A stretch of DNA of 64,000 nucleotides from Phragmitibacter flavus (lineage in GTDB: Bacteria; Verrucomicrobiota; Verrucomicrobiia; Verrucomicrobiales; Verrucomicrobiaceae), in the NCBI RefSeq assembly GCF_005780165.1, contig NZ_VAUV01000009.1, positions 245,841 to 309,840 on the forward strand, given 5' to 3'. A program made the translations under genes and the position numbers. The notes below the pieces were generated by a model. The model made no database searches. It saw nothing but the letters and a program-made list of their open reading frames with translations, and was not told the DNA's origin. Shown here in pieces: positions 46,995 to 55,907 of this stretch. Numbering within the stretch: position 1 is the first letter of the stretch; the number at the start of each line of letters is the position of its first letter.

Positions 46995-47477
46995 ATGCCC
47001 AGCAACTTCGACCGCTATTCCCCCCCTCGCAACGAGTCCAGTCTCGCTGCCTCCCTCGGCCTCTTTCTCCTGCGCTTTGGTGCCGGATTTGTGCTCTTTT
47101 ACGTCGAAGGCTGGAACTTCGCCATCCGCGTCTGGCAACATCTCTGGCACGGAGCCCCCTGGGGTTTTATCGACACCATCGCCAATGCAAGTCTGCCTCT
47201 TCCCAAAATCCTCGCGGTGGTCATGGCCGTCGTCATCGTCCTGAGCTCCGTCAGTTGGATGCTTGGCTTCGTCACCCGCTTTGCCTCGGTGATCCTCCTT
47301 CCCGTCATGGCCTTGGCGGTCCTCATCTCCAACCGCACCGGCATCAGCACCCCCACCGCCGAAGCCGCTGCCCTCTATTTTTTCATCGCCCTCTGCCTGC
47401 TGATCAGCGGTCCCGGCTGGTGCTCCCTCGACGCCCTGTTCAAGATGCGCCGCGGCAAAAAGTCCATTTATGTCTGA
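46995..47477 (+). CDS. DoxX family membrane protein
   Basis: Four hydrophobic helices make up most of the 160 residues, starting LGLFLLRFGAGFVLFYVEGW, and the last follows GISTPTAEAAALYFFIALCLLISGPGWCSLD. This layout, with an early RFGAG motif and a GPGxxSLD end, is the DoxX/DUF4870-type family. Members have been linked to redox balance and to thiosulfate oxidation, but the role here is not known. The gene overlaps ruvC by 8 bp, so the two are translationally coupled. Confidence 0.82.
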   Translation: MPSNFDRYSPPRNESSLAASLGLFLLRFGAGFVLFYVEGWNFAIRVWQHLWHGAPWGFIDTIANASLPLPKILAVVMAVVIVLSSVSWMLGFVTRFASVILLPVMALAVLISNRTGISTPTAEAAALYFFIALCLLISGPGWCSLDALFKMRRGKKSIYV

Positions 47478-48003
47478 GCCCAAGCCTGAGCGTGAGTCCC
47501 TCCGCATCCTGGCGGTCGACCCGGCCTTGCGCAATACCGGCTACGCCCTCCTCCAGCGCGACGGCAAAACCATCACGTCCATCACCTATGGCGTGATCCA
47601 AAATCCCGCCAAACTCCTGCCCTCCGGCTGCCTCGTCGCCATCCGCGAAAAACTCAACGAGCTCATCGTCGAATTTCGCCCCACCGAGTGCGCCATCGAG
47701 TCCACCATCTTCGTCCAAAGCTATCGCACCGCCATCACCCTCGGTGCCGTGCGCGGAGCCGTTCTCATCGCCGCCGCCGAACACGGACTCCCCATCTACG
47801 ACTACGCCCCCCGTGAGGTCAAACAAGCCGCCGTTGGCAAAGGCGCAGCCGACAAAACCCAGGTCGCCTTCATGATGCGCTCCATCCTGCGTCTTCGTGA
47901 AACCCCTCCCCCCGACGCCGCCGATGCCCTCGCCGTCGGACTCGCCCATCTCCAAGCCTCGTCCGCCGGCCTTGCCACCAACCGCGACCGCCAGAGAGCG
48001 TGA
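47470..48003 (+). CDS. ruvC: Crossover junction endodeoxyribonuclease RuvC
   Basis: RuvC cuts Holliday junctions made by RecA and moved by RuvAB. The RNase H-fold acidic residues line up: Asp17 in ILAVDPALRNTGYA, Glu77 in ECAIESTIF, and Asp149 with Asp152 in PDAADALAVG. The length of 177 is normal. The usual FFAKN-type segment reads FVQSYRTAITLG, a mild deviation. It starts inside the end of the DoxX gene. A heptad hairpin separates it from the convergent recN. ruvA and ruvB are not in the window. Confidence 0.95.
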   Translation: MSEPKPERESLRILAVDPALRNTGYALLQRDGKTITSITYGVIQNPAKLLPSGCLVAIREKLNELIVEFRPTECAIESTIFVQSYRTAITLGAVRGAVLIAAAEHGLPIYDYAPREVKQAAVGKGAADKTQVAFMMRSILRLRETPPPDAADALAVGLAHLQASSAGLATNRDRQRA

Positions 48004-48007
48004 AAAA

Positions 48008-48089
48008 GTTCTTGGTTCCTTGTTCTTGGTTCTTGGTTTGGGAATGACCGGCGGAATAACCAAGAACTAAGAACCAAGAACCAAGAACT
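48008..48089. repeat. Mirrored heptad hairpin between convergent ruvC and recN
   Basis: Heptads GTTCTTG, GTTCCTT, GTTCTTG, GTTCTTG, GTTTGGG (48008-48042) are followed by a 12-base loop and their reverse complements AATAACC, AAGAACT, AAGAACC, AAGAACC, AAGAACT (48055-48089). The stem is about 35 bp with few mismatches. It ends the two convergent genes and may act as a bidirectional terminator or protect both 3' ends. Confidence 0.88.
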
Positions 48090-48095
48090 CGACTC

Positions 48096-49748
48096 TTACC
48101 TTTTCAACAAACTCTCCGCGTGCGCCTTCGCACTATCGCTCTTCCCGCCCAACATCCGCGCCAGCTCCTCCACCCGGTCCGCATCCCGAACCTCCTGCAA
48201 CGTCGACCGAGTGCGCTGATCTTGAAGCTCCTTGCTCACCACAAAATGCCGGTCCGCCAATGACGCCAGCTGTGGCATGTGCGTGATCGCAATGATCTGA
48301 TGTCGCTCCGCAATCGACGCCATCTTGCGTCCCACCGCCCCCGCGATGTTGCCACCCACGTTCGAGTCAATCTCGTCGAACACCATCAGCGCAATCGCAT
48401 CCTGCTTCGCCAGCGCACTCTTCACCGCCAGCAACACCCGCGACATCTCGCCCGACGACGCCGTCAACCGCAACGGCTTCTTCGGCTCGCCCACGTTTGG
48501 TGCAAAAACAAAATCCACCTCCTCCAAACCATCCACCCCCGGCACCTCGCGCGGCAACAACTGCACCTCAAATACCGCCTGCTGAAATCCCAGATCCACC
48601 AAATGCGCCGCGATGTCCTTGGCCAGCAACGGAGCCGACTTGCGTCTTGCCGCCGAAAGCTCCTTGCCCGCCTTCCCCACTTCCTTCAAAGCCTTCTGCA
48701 CCAGCGCCGCCAGTTTCTCCAGCTCCTCGCCCCGGTTCTCCATCCGCGCCAGTCGACCCGCTGCCTGCTCGCGAAACTCCAACACCGCTTTCACATCCGC
48801 CCCATACTTGCGCTTCAGCGTTTGAATCACATGAATGCGCTGCTCCAACGTGTCCAGCTCACCTGGTTCAAACTCAATGCCCGCCGCATAATCCCGCACC
48901 GCATCCTCCATCTCCTGCAACTCAATCTGCGCCGAAGAAAACCCCGAGAACGTCTCCGCCAACTGCGGATCAAACTTCTCCAGTTCATGCATCATGCGTG
49001 AGATCTCGCGCAATTCGGATAACACACTGTGCGGCCCCTCAGCCAGCCGCTCCACAATTCCATTCCCCAGCTCCACCACGCGCGTGCTGTTCGCCGCCAG
49101 CCGATGCCTCGTTTCGATCTCCTCCTCCTCACCCGGCTGCAACTGTGCCTCATCAATGTCCGCAATCTGAAACCGCAGCATGTCGATCTCCTGCGCACTG
49201 GCCCGCTCGGAATTTGCCAGCTCATCATGCTCCACCGACGCCTTGCGCCACGCCCGATAGCTTTCACCATACGCCTTCACCAACTCCTCCGCCCCCGCAT
49301 ACGCATCCAGCATCTCCAACTGCCGCTCTTTTGAATGCAACGATTGATGATCATGCGGACCATGCAAATCCACCAAATGCTCACCTAATTGCTTCAGCAT
49401 CGCCGAAGTCACCGGTGACCCGTTTACAAACTGCTTGTTGGTGCTCGCGCCAATCACCCGGCGAATGATCAACGACTCCCCATCCAGCGCATCCAAACCA
49501 TTCTCCACCAGCACCGTATCCACCGCCTGCGGCCTCTTCAAATCAAACACCGCCTCCACCGAACACGTCTCCGAACCCGTCCTGATCAGTCCACGATCCG
49601 CGCGCTCCCCAAGAATCAGCTTCAGCGCCCCCACAATGATCGACTTCCCCGCCCCCGTCTCCCCGGTCACACTCACCAGTCCAGGCCCAAGCTCCCAGGA
49701 GAGATCTTCGACCAGGGCAAGATTTTGAATTTTCAGCAGCGCAAGCAT
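48096..49748 (-). CDS. recN: DNA repair protein RecN
   Basis: RecN is an SMC-like ATPase that brings broken DNA ends together during recombinational repair. Walker A is VTGETGAGKSIIVGAL near residue 28-44. The coiled-coil arms span about 150-370, and the second half of the ATPase head is RLTASSGEMSRVLLAVKSAL (signature) with LMVFDEIDSNVGG (Walker B). The length of 550 is typical. I start at ATG 49748 (MLALLKIQNLALVED) instead of 49766. The gene is convergent with ruvC, another recombination gene. Confidence 0.95.
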   Translation of the reverse strand: MLALLKIQNLALVEDLSWELGPGLVSVTGETGAGKSIIVGALKLILGERADRGLIRTGSETCSVEAVFDLKRPQAVDTVLVENGLDALDGESLIIRRVIGASTNKQFVNGSPVTSAMLKQLGEHLVDLHGPHDHQSLHSKERQLEMLDAYAGAEELVKAYGESYRAWRKASVEHDELANSERASAQEIDMLRFQIADIDEAQLQPGEEEEIETRHRLAANSTRVVELGNGIVERLAEGPHSVLSELREISRMMHELEKFDPQLAETFSGFSSAQIELQEMEDAVRDYAAGIEFEPGELDTLEQRIHVIQTLKRKYGADVKAVLEFREQAAGRLARMENRGEELEKLAALVQKALKEVGKAGKELSAARRKSAPLLAKDIAAHLVDLGFQQAVFEVQLLPREVPGVDGLEEVDFVFAPNVGEPKKPLRLTASSGEMSRVLLAVKSALAKQDAIALMVFDEIDSNVGGNIAGAVGRKMASIAERHQIIAITHMPQLASLADRHFVVSKELQDQRTRSTLQEVRDADRVEELARMLGGKSDSAKAHAESLLKR

Positions 49749-49810
49749 GACAATACAGACAACCAATTGCGCCGACTATGGAAGCACTTCACCACATTGC
49801 AAACGCGCGC

Positions 49811-50983
49811 CTACACTGACTGATTCAATGCCGCCCGCAGCACCGGCTCGATCACGTCCGCCTGCCGGTAAAAACCCAGATCGTTGGGATGTGACCCGTC
49901 CGTTGCCCCATCCGCATCGTCCCCCAACAACGCATCTCCTTCCACGTAGAAAAGATTGTTCACCCCCTCCGACTTCAGCTTATCAAAGCTCCCCTTCAAC
50001 GCCGCATGATTGGCCGTGTGATGCGCAGCCCGCACCGGCTGAATCCACGAGTTCGTGTTGCGCCGATCCTCGACCAGCACAATCGGCACCGCCGCCGTCG
50101 CATCCGCCGCCCGCAACTGCTTCACCAGCGGCACACACCGCTCCAGCACCAGCTTCGCATCCATGTTCGGCAAACAATCGATCACCAAAACCGCCACCTT
50201 CAGCTTCGCCAGCAACACCCCCACCGCCTCATCCATCTTGCCATTCCCCGAGAATCCCAGGTTGATCACCGGTCGGTCCAGTCTCCGTCCTAATATCGCC
50301 GGATGACACATCCCCGGCCGTGAAGCGCTCGCCCCGTGCGTGATCGAAGTTCCATAAAACAACACCGCCGACTCCTCCTCGCGCGGTGCCAATCCCTCAA
50401 ACTTCGCCCCCTCATTCACCCCAATCTCCAGCTTCTCCACTCCGTTATACAACGGCAGATACAACATGAACTCCCGCTCCTCCGACGGCATTCCCTGGAT
50501 CAACATCGCCTCCACATTCTGCTTCTCCGGCTTGCTCACATTCACCCAGCGCCAGCGACCGGACGCATCCCGCGCATAAAGATCCGTGCCACTCATCCCC
50601 GTCGCCGGCATGTGCGGCATCGCCAACCCCGGGTTCGACAACTGATACCTCACATGCACCGCTGTGGCGTCCGTCTTGAATCTCACCGCCATGCCCGCAC
50701 TGTGCCGGCTCAGATTCCACACCGGCCCCGTCACCTTGCCCTCTGCCTCCGCTGGCAACCGATCATAAAACCGCTTCCTAGGCAAATCTCCCCAAACCCG
50801 CCCCTCCAACCCCCAGTCCTCCGGATTTTGCCAGGTCACCCCTTTCCCGCCCGCCCCCGCCTTCGAAGCCGCCATCTCCTTGTCCAACTTCGAAATCGGC
50901 TCCGCAGGAGCAGCCCCTTGCTGACCCATCAACGGCAAAACAGGCAAAGACACAGTGGCGGTAAAAAAAGTGCGGCGATTCAT
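49811..50983 (-). CDS. SGNH/GDSL hydrolase, exported
   Basis: The signal region MNRRTFFTATVSLPVLPLMGQ has a twin arginine. Residues ~50-180 match the SGNH_hydro_N carbohydrate-binding-like domain. The hydrolase domain has YGTSITHGASASRPGMCHP (catalytic serine block), NLGFSGNGKMD (Gly/Asn blocks) and DGSHPNDLGF (catalytic Asp-His). It probably de-acetylates a polysaccharide outside the cytoplasm. The length of 390 is normal for the two-domain form. It lies 62 bp from recN, same direction. A repeat-rich region lies upstream. Confidence 0.88.
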   Translation of the reverse strand: MNRRTFFTATVSLPVLPLMGQQGAAPAEPISKLDKEMAASKAGAGGKGVTWQNPEDWGLEGRVWGDLPRKRFYDRLPAEAEGKVTGPVWNLSRHSAGMAVRFKTDATAVHVRYQLSNPGLAMPHMPATGMSGTDLYARDASGRWRWVNVSKPEKQNVEAMLIQGMPSEEREFMLYLPLYNGVEKLEIGVNEGAKFEGLAPREEESAVLFYGTSITHGASASRPGMCHPAILGRRLDRPVINLGFSGNGKMDEAVGVLLAKLKVAVLVIDCLPNMDAKLVLERCVPLVKQLRAADATAAVPIVLVEDRRNTNSWIQPVRAAHHTANHAALKGSFDKLKSEGVNNLFYVEGDALLGDDADGATDGSHPNDLGFYRQADVIEPVLRAALNQSV

Positions 50984-51039
50984 AGTGGATCAAACCACGA
51001 TGCCAGCTTTCACCCTCCCGCTGCAACAAAAAACCCCAT

Positions 51040-51225
51040 CTGCGTTCATCTGTGTCCATTTGCTTCGCTGCGCTCACCCTCCGGGCAGCCTGCGGCTGGC
51101 TGTCTCGCTTCGCTCGGCTGTGGTTAAAAAATATTACTCCTATGGCCTCAGATCCCACAGGTAGCCCCAGAAAGCTTCTTTTCATATTCAGACCCATTCG
51201 TGTCAATTCGTGTCCATTCGTGGTT
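51040..51225. repeat. REP-like and 10-nt repeats upstream of the unknown exported gene
   Basis: The block 51040-51130 contains several small palindromes, such as GCTTCGCTGCGC and CTCCGGGCAGCCTGCGGCTGG, preceded by the phrase TCTGCGTTCATCTGTGTCCA. Behind it, three 10-base units CCATTCGTGT, CAATTCGTGT and CCATTCGTGG lie at 51194-51223. The gap 50984-51293 holds no gene. Confidence 0.65.
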
Positions 51226-51293
51226 GCCCAATTCCCCGCCCCCCCTTCCTTTGAAGCTTGCAATCCCCACCCAAATCCCCTTCAATCCCACCC

Positions 51294-52040
51294 ATGAAAC
51301 GTTTCGCTCCTTGGATTTTCATCCTGCTCGCCCCCCTCTTGATCAGCATGGGGAAAAAAGAAGAGTTCTCCATCACCTTTCACAGCCAGGGCAACGACAC
51401 CGACATGCGCAAAACCATCTTCCCATTTGTGCTGGATGGCCGCTCATTGATCTTCAAAATCCTTCCTGAAATCAGCCAGAAAAACGTTGCCGCCTACCAC
51501 TCCTTCCCCGCCCCCACCGGAGGCAACGGACTCACCCTGCAACTCGACTTCCGCGGCAAACAAAACCTCGACCTCATCACCCGCACCCGCAACGGCGAAT
51601 ACCTCCTCGCTCTCGTTAACGGTCAACCTGTCGACTACGTGCGCATCGACCAGGTCGTTTCCAACGGCATGATCACCATCTGGCAGGGCGTTCCCGACAG
51701 CGTCATCGCCGCCCTTGCCAAAAAGCACCCGAAAATCACCTCTTCCGGTGCACCCAGCATGTCTGACAAATTCGAAATGTCGCCCACCACTCCCAAAGAG
51801 AAAAAGAGCTTTCTTCAACGCTTCAAGAAAGAAGAACGTGAAGCCGAAAAACGCAAAAAAGCCGGCGAAGAAGAGAAACCCGCCATCCCCAGCTTCAACC
51901 TTCCCACCGCACCCACCTCCACTCCTGACCCTGCTGCACCAGGCGTCCCCGCCGCACCCACCAGCAGTCAGATGCCCGTTGAAGGTGTCACTCCGCTTCC
52001 TGGTGAGGCCCCTCAAGGTCAGTTGCCCCTCCCTCAATAA
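51294..52040 (+). CDS. Exported protein of unknown function with charged Pro-rich tail
   Basis: From ATG 51294 the N-terminal MKRFAPWIFILLAPLLISMG is a signal peptide or anchor. Residues 22-145 form a compact domain with GGNGLTLQLDFRGKQNLDLIT and LLALVNGQPVDYVRIDQVV, which does not match any family I can name. Then comes a helical, very basic-acidic stretch (KEEREAEKRKKAGEEEK) and a Pro/Ala/Thr-rich end. The gene lies 28 bp before the M23 peptidase and is likely its operon partner in cell-envelope work. The frame before 51294 is repeat sequence. Confidence 0.68.
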   Translation: MKRFAPWIFILLAPLLISMGKKEEFSITFHSQGNDTDMRKTIFPFVLDGRSLIFKILPEISQKNVAAYHSFPAPTGGNGLTLQLDFRGKQNLDLITRTRNGEYLLALVNGQPVDYVRIDQVVSNGMITIWQGVPDSVIAALAKKHPKITSSGAPSMSDKFEMSPTTPKEKKSFLQRFKKEEREAEKRKKAGEEEKPAIPSFNLPTAPTSTPDPAAPGVPAAPTSSQMPVEGVTPLPGEAPQGQLPLPQ

Positions 52041-52068
52041 GGATCCTCTCTTAAACTCGGGCGCCACC

Positions 52069-53133
52069 ATGCATCGTTGCCTCCTCCTCTGCCTGCTGGC
52101 GTTGTCATTGTCAAACCAGTCCGTTCACGCCCAACAGCCCAACCCAACTCCCATGGCCCTTGTCCTACCAACGGACAACGATGGCCTGCTGCGCAGCGAC
52201 GAACCGGGATTCTACATGTTCGTCGACCGTAACTTCGAAAAACAAACCTCCACCCCGTGGGAAGGCGGACAATACGGCTACGTTCGCGGTCCGGTCCGAC
52301 TCGGTTCCAAAGTGGTCCTCATGGCCTTCCATGAAGGACTCGACATCGCCCCGCTCAAGCGCGATGCCAACGGCACCCCCCTCGACCAAGTGCGCAGCAT
52401 CTCCCACGGCGAAGTCGTCCACGTCAGCGATCAGCCCGGCGCCAGCAACTACGGACGTTATGTCGTCATCCGTCACGACTGGACCGATGGCGCCTTCTAC
52501 TCCCTCTACGCCCACCTCGCCCGCGTCGACGTTCAACCCGGTCGCCCCGTCCTCCCCGGCACGCCCATCGGCATCCTCGGCTACAGCGGGGTTGGACTCG
52601 ACAAACGCCGCTCCCACCTCCACCTCGAGCTCAACCTGTTCCTCAGCAGCCGCTTCAACGAATGGCACGAAAAAAACTTCCGTCCCAGCCCCAACGCCCA
52701 CGGCCTTTACAACGGGCTCAACCTCGCCGGCATGGACCTCGCCCGCCTCTATCTTGAGCGTCAGAAAAACCCCACCCTAAGCGTCTCCCAATTCGTTCGC
52801 ACCCAAGAGCCCGAGTGGAAGGTCATCGTCCCGCGACGCAACACCACCCTCGAACTCCTGCAAAACTACCCTTGGCTCGGCGAAGACACCGCCCGCCCCT
52901 CGCCCTCGTGGGAAATCAGCCTCAGCGGCTCCGGCCTTCCCCTCCACATCCGCCCCGTCGACCAGTCCGTCACCCAGCCCCAGGTTAGCTGGGTAAAAGA
53001 CACCGGCATCCCTCACGTTTATCATACCCGCAAACACGTCAGCGGCAGCGGCGGCAAAGGCACCCTAACCGCCAGCGGCATCCGTCATGTCGAACTCATC
53101 ACCAGCGACTTCCTCATCGCCGCCCCGAAGTAG
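52069..53133 (+). CDS. M23 family metallopeptidase (peptidoglycan-type)
   Basis: A signal peptide of about 24 residues is followed by a LytM/peptidase_M23 domain. The zinc ligands are HEGLDIA (His and Asp) and HLHLEL (second His), with SLYAHLARVDV and PGTPIGILGYSG in between as in all family members. The segment after it (about 230-354) is an additional beta-rich C-terminal domain of unknown role. The protein would cut peptidoglycan cross-bridges or act as an activator. The start at 52069 follows 28 bp after the unknown exported gene. Confidence 0.9.
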   Translation: MHRCLLLCLLALSLSNQSVHAQQPNPTPMALVLPTDNDGLLRSDEPGFYMFVDRNFEKQTSTPWEGGQYGYVRGPVRLGSKVVLMAFHEGLDIAPLKRDANGTPLDQVRSISHGEVVHVSDQPGASNYGRYVVIRHDWTDGAFYSLYAHLARVDVQPGRPVLPGTPIGILGYSGVGLDKRRSHLHLELNLFLSSRFNEWHEKNFRPSPNAHGLYNGLNLAGMDLARLYLERQKNPTLSVSQFVRTQEPEWKVIVPRRNTTLELLQNYPWLGEDTARPSPSWEISLSGSGLPLHIRPVDQSVTQPQVSWVKDTGIPHVYHTRKHVSGSGGKGTLTASGIRHVELITSDFLIAAPK

Positions 53134-53525
53134 TATTCCATCAAATCCGTCCCATCGGGACAACTCATAAGAGCCCGGCACAAGGTGCCGGGTCCTAATC
53201 CACAGAACCCCGCGCCCTGTCAGGACGCTTCATGGGTGCCGGTTCTCATCGCCCATTACCCTCACTCACCTCCCGACGGCAGGATAAAATCAGGGATGCT
53301 GTGACAAAGACCCTCACCGTCGGCTTCTTCGACAATCTGCTCATCCGTTGCAGGCTCCGCCTCCAGGACCACAGTCTGTCCAGACAACATTGCAAAATTC
53401 ACCTCGGCCTTGTATTTTTAGAAGAGCGTGTGCAAATGCAAGGAATGACCGAGAGGGTTGTTGCAAAAGCGCTGATGATTACAAGTTCGACAGCTGACCA
53501 TTTCTAGCCACAAGCACTCGTTCAG
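53134..53525. other. Gene-free stretch with one short palindrome
   Basis: The only structure I see is the perfect CCCGGCAC-AAG-GTGCCGGG stem at about 53174-53192. A frame of 91 codons (53232-53507) crosses the stretch, but it has no domain, no start context and reads like spacer; I do not call it. The base composition becomes AT-richer towards the right, at the start of the island. Confidence 0.5.
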
Positions 53526-53933
53526 ATGAATAGATATTCCGCATATTTTCTTGTATTTAGTGCGTTTCTTCCTCTTGTTTCTTGTCATTCACTTGGGGAG
53601 ATTACCAGTAGATTGATCAATGAAGGCCCTCCAAAACTCGAGTCAATACAGCTTGATGGCGACAGCATCATCTCCGTTTATACGCTAAAGGAAAAAACGT
53701 ATAAAAAAGAATTTAGAACAAACAACGTTTTAACAAAATCCGTTGTTTATCATGATGATGGCTCAACTTACGTCATCACTGAATACAAAGATGGAATCCG
53801 CATAGAGCAGAGAATATTTTCCAGAACCGGAAGTTTAAAATCCCTATCAAAGTTTGAACCCCCAAAGTCGCGAATCATATCCAAGGTGGAATATCATGAA
53901 GATGGTTCCGTGAAAAAATTGAATCAATTTTAG
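53526..53933 (+). CDS. Putative lipoprotein with YwqK-like repeats
   Basis: The 135-residue protein has a lipobox FLPLVSC at about residues 14-20. Then follow weak repeats of the type YHDDGSTYVITEYKDGI and YHEDGSVKKLNQF, as in MORN/YwqK-type antitoxin proteins that bind or neutralise a partner on the membrane. The codons are AT-rich and unlike the GC-rich neighbours, a sign of recent transfer. It stands at the left end of an AT-rich island of four small frames. No function is proven, and the repeat assignment is by eye. Confidence 0.6.
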   Translation: MNRYSAYFLVFSAFLPLVSCHSLGEITSRLINEGPPKLESIQLDGDSIISVYTLKEKTYKKEFRTNNVLTKSVVYHDDGSTYVITEYKDGIRIEQRIFSRTGSLKSLSKFEPPKSRIISKVEYHEDGSVKKLNQF

Positions 53934-53963
53934 CTCTGCCACACTTTTCATTTAATCCTATCA

Positions 53964-54308
53964 TTGATGAAACCCACATGGCCAATTTCATACGATCCAC
54001 CGAATCTGTTCGCGCATAATTTTTGCAATAGTGGCGAGGTTAAAGCTGAGCTTTTGATCGATCTAGAAAACGAATTAATGCAGTTTTTCAATAGCTCACT
54101 CCAGCTTGGAGGATGGAATCTTCCAGAACAGGAAATGCGCTATATCATACATAAAATAGTCGATGGTTTTTACGATACCGCATTAAAATTTCCCATATTC
54201 GGCCTGGCCAACGATCCTCCAAAATTTGTTAGATGCTCGTATCGCAGCACTTGGCGGCAGCTATGTGGTATGACGAATGCGCGCGCTTTGGAGTCGCTGA
54301 TGTCATAA
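53964..54308 (+). CDS. Hypothetical protein (AT-rich island), frame possibly broken near 54233
   Basis: The frame starts MMKPTWPISYDPPNLFAHNF and has no signal peptide. A helical segment, EVKAELLIDLENELMQFFNSSLQL, is followed by MRYIIHKIVDGFYDTALKF. After VRC (about residue 91) the sequence changes into low-quality residues (SYRSTWRQLCGMTNARAL), while another frame from 54233 becomes better (MLVSQHLAAAMWYDECARFGV). A frameshift near 54230 is likely, though a TAG lies immediately before the second frame's ATG. I do not recognise the family. Codon use is AT-rich. Confidence 0.45.
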   Translation: MMKPTWPISYDPPNLFAHNFCNSGEVKAELLIDLENELMQFFNSSLQLGGWNLPEQEMRYIIHKIVDGFYDTALKFPIFGLANDPPKFVRCSYRSTWRQLCGMTNARALESLMS

Positions 54309-54424
54309 TTTCGACAAATGGGGGACACTATAGAAAAGGGCAATTCAGGAATGCGCCGATGGACTTGCTGAAATGCCGTGTATCCAAGACACTTATTCTG
54401 ATAAGGAACAAAGCGACTTCATGA
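54233..54424 (+). CDS. Hypothetical small protein or frameshifted remainder of the previous gene
   Basis: The 63-codon frame reads MLVSQHLAAAMWYDECARFGV through TNGGHYRKGQFRNAPMDLLKCR. It overlaps the end of the preceding frame by 76 bp in another phase and looks more protein-like there than the first frame does. Either it is a separate gene without a clear Shine-Dalgarno sequence, or the two frames were one gene with a lost base. No family recognised. Confidence 0.35.
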   Translation: MLVSQHLAAAMWYDECARFGVADVIISTNGGHYRKGQFRNAPMDLLKCRVSKTLILIRNKATS

Positions 54425-54464
54425 AGCAATGTGTCGAAGGCAATCTAAGAGAGAGGAGTTACCT

Positions 54465-54785
54465 ATGATCATCGATGACTCGGACGCCGACCAATGGCTG
54501 AGCAAGGTTTCGGACTTGGATCCGATCAACAATCGAAATGACCAAAAAGTTTTTGTCATTACCGCTGTTGAATGGGCCGACAAGCGTTTTGCAGAGATCA
54601 CAGAAATCGAAATGCGAGAATACATTTCAAAACGCGATTGTTATTGGATCGCAAACAGAATTTTAAAGAGGGACAAGCCCTCGGTTTTGCGCCCTCCTGC
54701 GATGCTTGTATGCTCAGTAATTCAAATAGTCTTTTGTGCACTACAAGTTCACAAGGAGAAAAATCAAGAGTCCAAAGATGAATAG
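54465..54785 (+). CDS. Hypothetical protein (AT-rich island) with good Shine-Dalgarno site
   Basis: ATG 54465 is preceded by GAGAGGAGTT seven bases upstream, one of the few strong ribosome sites in the window. The 106-residue protein starts MIIDDSDADQWLSKVSDLD, is acidic in its first half, and has a hydrophobic stretch AMLVCSVIQIVFCALQV near the end, possibly a C-terminal tail anchor. The family is unknown. Codon use is AT-rich, like the three frames before it. The next 205 bp (54786-54990) hold nothing I can support. Confidence 0.5.
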   Translation: MIIDDSDADQWLSKVSDLDPINNRNDQKVFVITAVEWADKRFAEITEIEMREYISKRDCYWIANRILKRDKPSVLRPPAMLVCSVIQIVFCALQVHKEKNQESKDE

Positions 54786-54990
54786 GCTCAGCTTTCAGAT
54801 GTGGCTGAGCTCTGGGCTAGAATCCGTCCGAGCCTAACAGAATCGATCTCGGAAACTGTTGGATTCGTCTGCATGCTGACATTTTCAACAAAGTGATCGC
54901 TTCGCAGTATTACCCTCTGGAAAACGAATCCCAAAAACACCTGGGCACTGAACTTCGGCAGCCAATCTGGCAACTCCCCCACTCAGCTTC

Positions 54991-55890
54991 TCACAACAAC
55001 TGCTGCGCCATCGCCATTGCCCCCAAAATCCCTGCTTGATCCCCCAAACCCGGAGGCACTACATAATCCCTAACCCCCTCCATCAGTTCATAGGTCTGCA
55101 AATACCCGTTCAGCACCCGCTGCAACTCCTCCTGGATCATCGGAAACAACTGCGTTTGATGCATCACTCCGCCACCGAGAATAATCCGCTGCGGCGACAA
55201 CGTCAGCGTCAAATTCGCCAGCGCCAGCGCCATCAAGGTGGAAAACTCGCCCCAGCACTCGTGCTCAGCCGGAAAATTCTCCGCCGGTGCCCCCCATCGC
55301 GCCGCAATGGCCGGACCACTCAACAAACCTTCCACACAGCTGCCATGAAAAGGGCAAACGCCGTCCGGTTCCGGCGCATCCGACATGATCGCCGGAATGA
55401 ACAAATGCCCGATCTCCGGATGCATCGCGCCATGCAAAGGCTTGCCATTGATCAAAACCCCGCCACCCACGCCCGTGCCCACCGTGATGTAGATCAACGG
55501 ATCACACTGCCGCCCATTGCCCCAGGTATATTCGCCCAGCGCCGCCGCATTCACATCCGTATCAATCGCCATCGGCACATGAAACACATCCCGCAACGAT
55601 CCCAATAAATCCGTATACTTCCACCCCTCTTTCGGCGTCGTCGTGATGTAGCCGTAGGTGTCGCTGTTCTTGTTCAGATCCAAAGGCCCAAAGGCACCGA
55701 TGCCGAGCGCGTTGAATTTGCCAACCTGACGCGCCCCATGGTCAAAAAACGCAATCACCTCCCGCATCGTCTCCATCGGTGTAGTGGTTTCGATGCGCGT
55801 GCTCAGGCGGATGTCATCCGGACCCGTTCCAATTGCGCAATTGAACTTGGTTCCGCCCGCTTCAATGGCGGCGATTAAATCGTTTTTCAT
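54991..55890 (-). CDS. ROK family sugar kinase (fructokinase-like)
   Basis: The N-terminal phosphate loop AAIEAGGTKFNCAIG and the ROK signature GVGGGVLINGKPLHGAMHPEIGHL are present. They are followed by the zinc site HPEIGHLFIP...CPFHGSCVEG, in which one His and three Cys bind the metal. The catalytic Asp is in IDTDVNAAALGEY. The 299-residue length and the LSGPAIAARWG end suggest the fructokinase branch (ScrK/YdhR-like), but the sugar is not proven. The gene stands 18 bp behind metF on the same strand. Confidence 0.9.
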   Translation of the reverse strand: MKNDLIAAIEAGGTKFNCAIGTGPDDIRLSTRIETTTPMETMREVIAFFDHGARQVGKFNALGIGAFGPLDLNKNSDTYGYITTTPKEGWKYTDLLGSLRDVFHVPMAIDTDVNAAALGEYTWGNGRQCDPLIYITVGTGVGGGVLINGKPLHGAMHPEIGHLFIPAIMSDAPEPDGVCPFHGSCVEGLLSGPAIAARWGAPAENFPAEHECWGEFSTLMALALANLTLTLSPQRIILGGGVMHQTQLFPMIQEELQRVLNGYLQTYELMEGVRDYVVPPGLGDQAGILGAMAMAQQLL

Positions 55891-55907
55891 GTGGGGAGAG
55901 AAAAAAA

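Noticed and set aside
53232..53507. 91-codon frame in the gap after the M23 peptidase
   Set aside because: No domain, no ribosome site, odd composition; the stretch resembles spacer with a palindrome.
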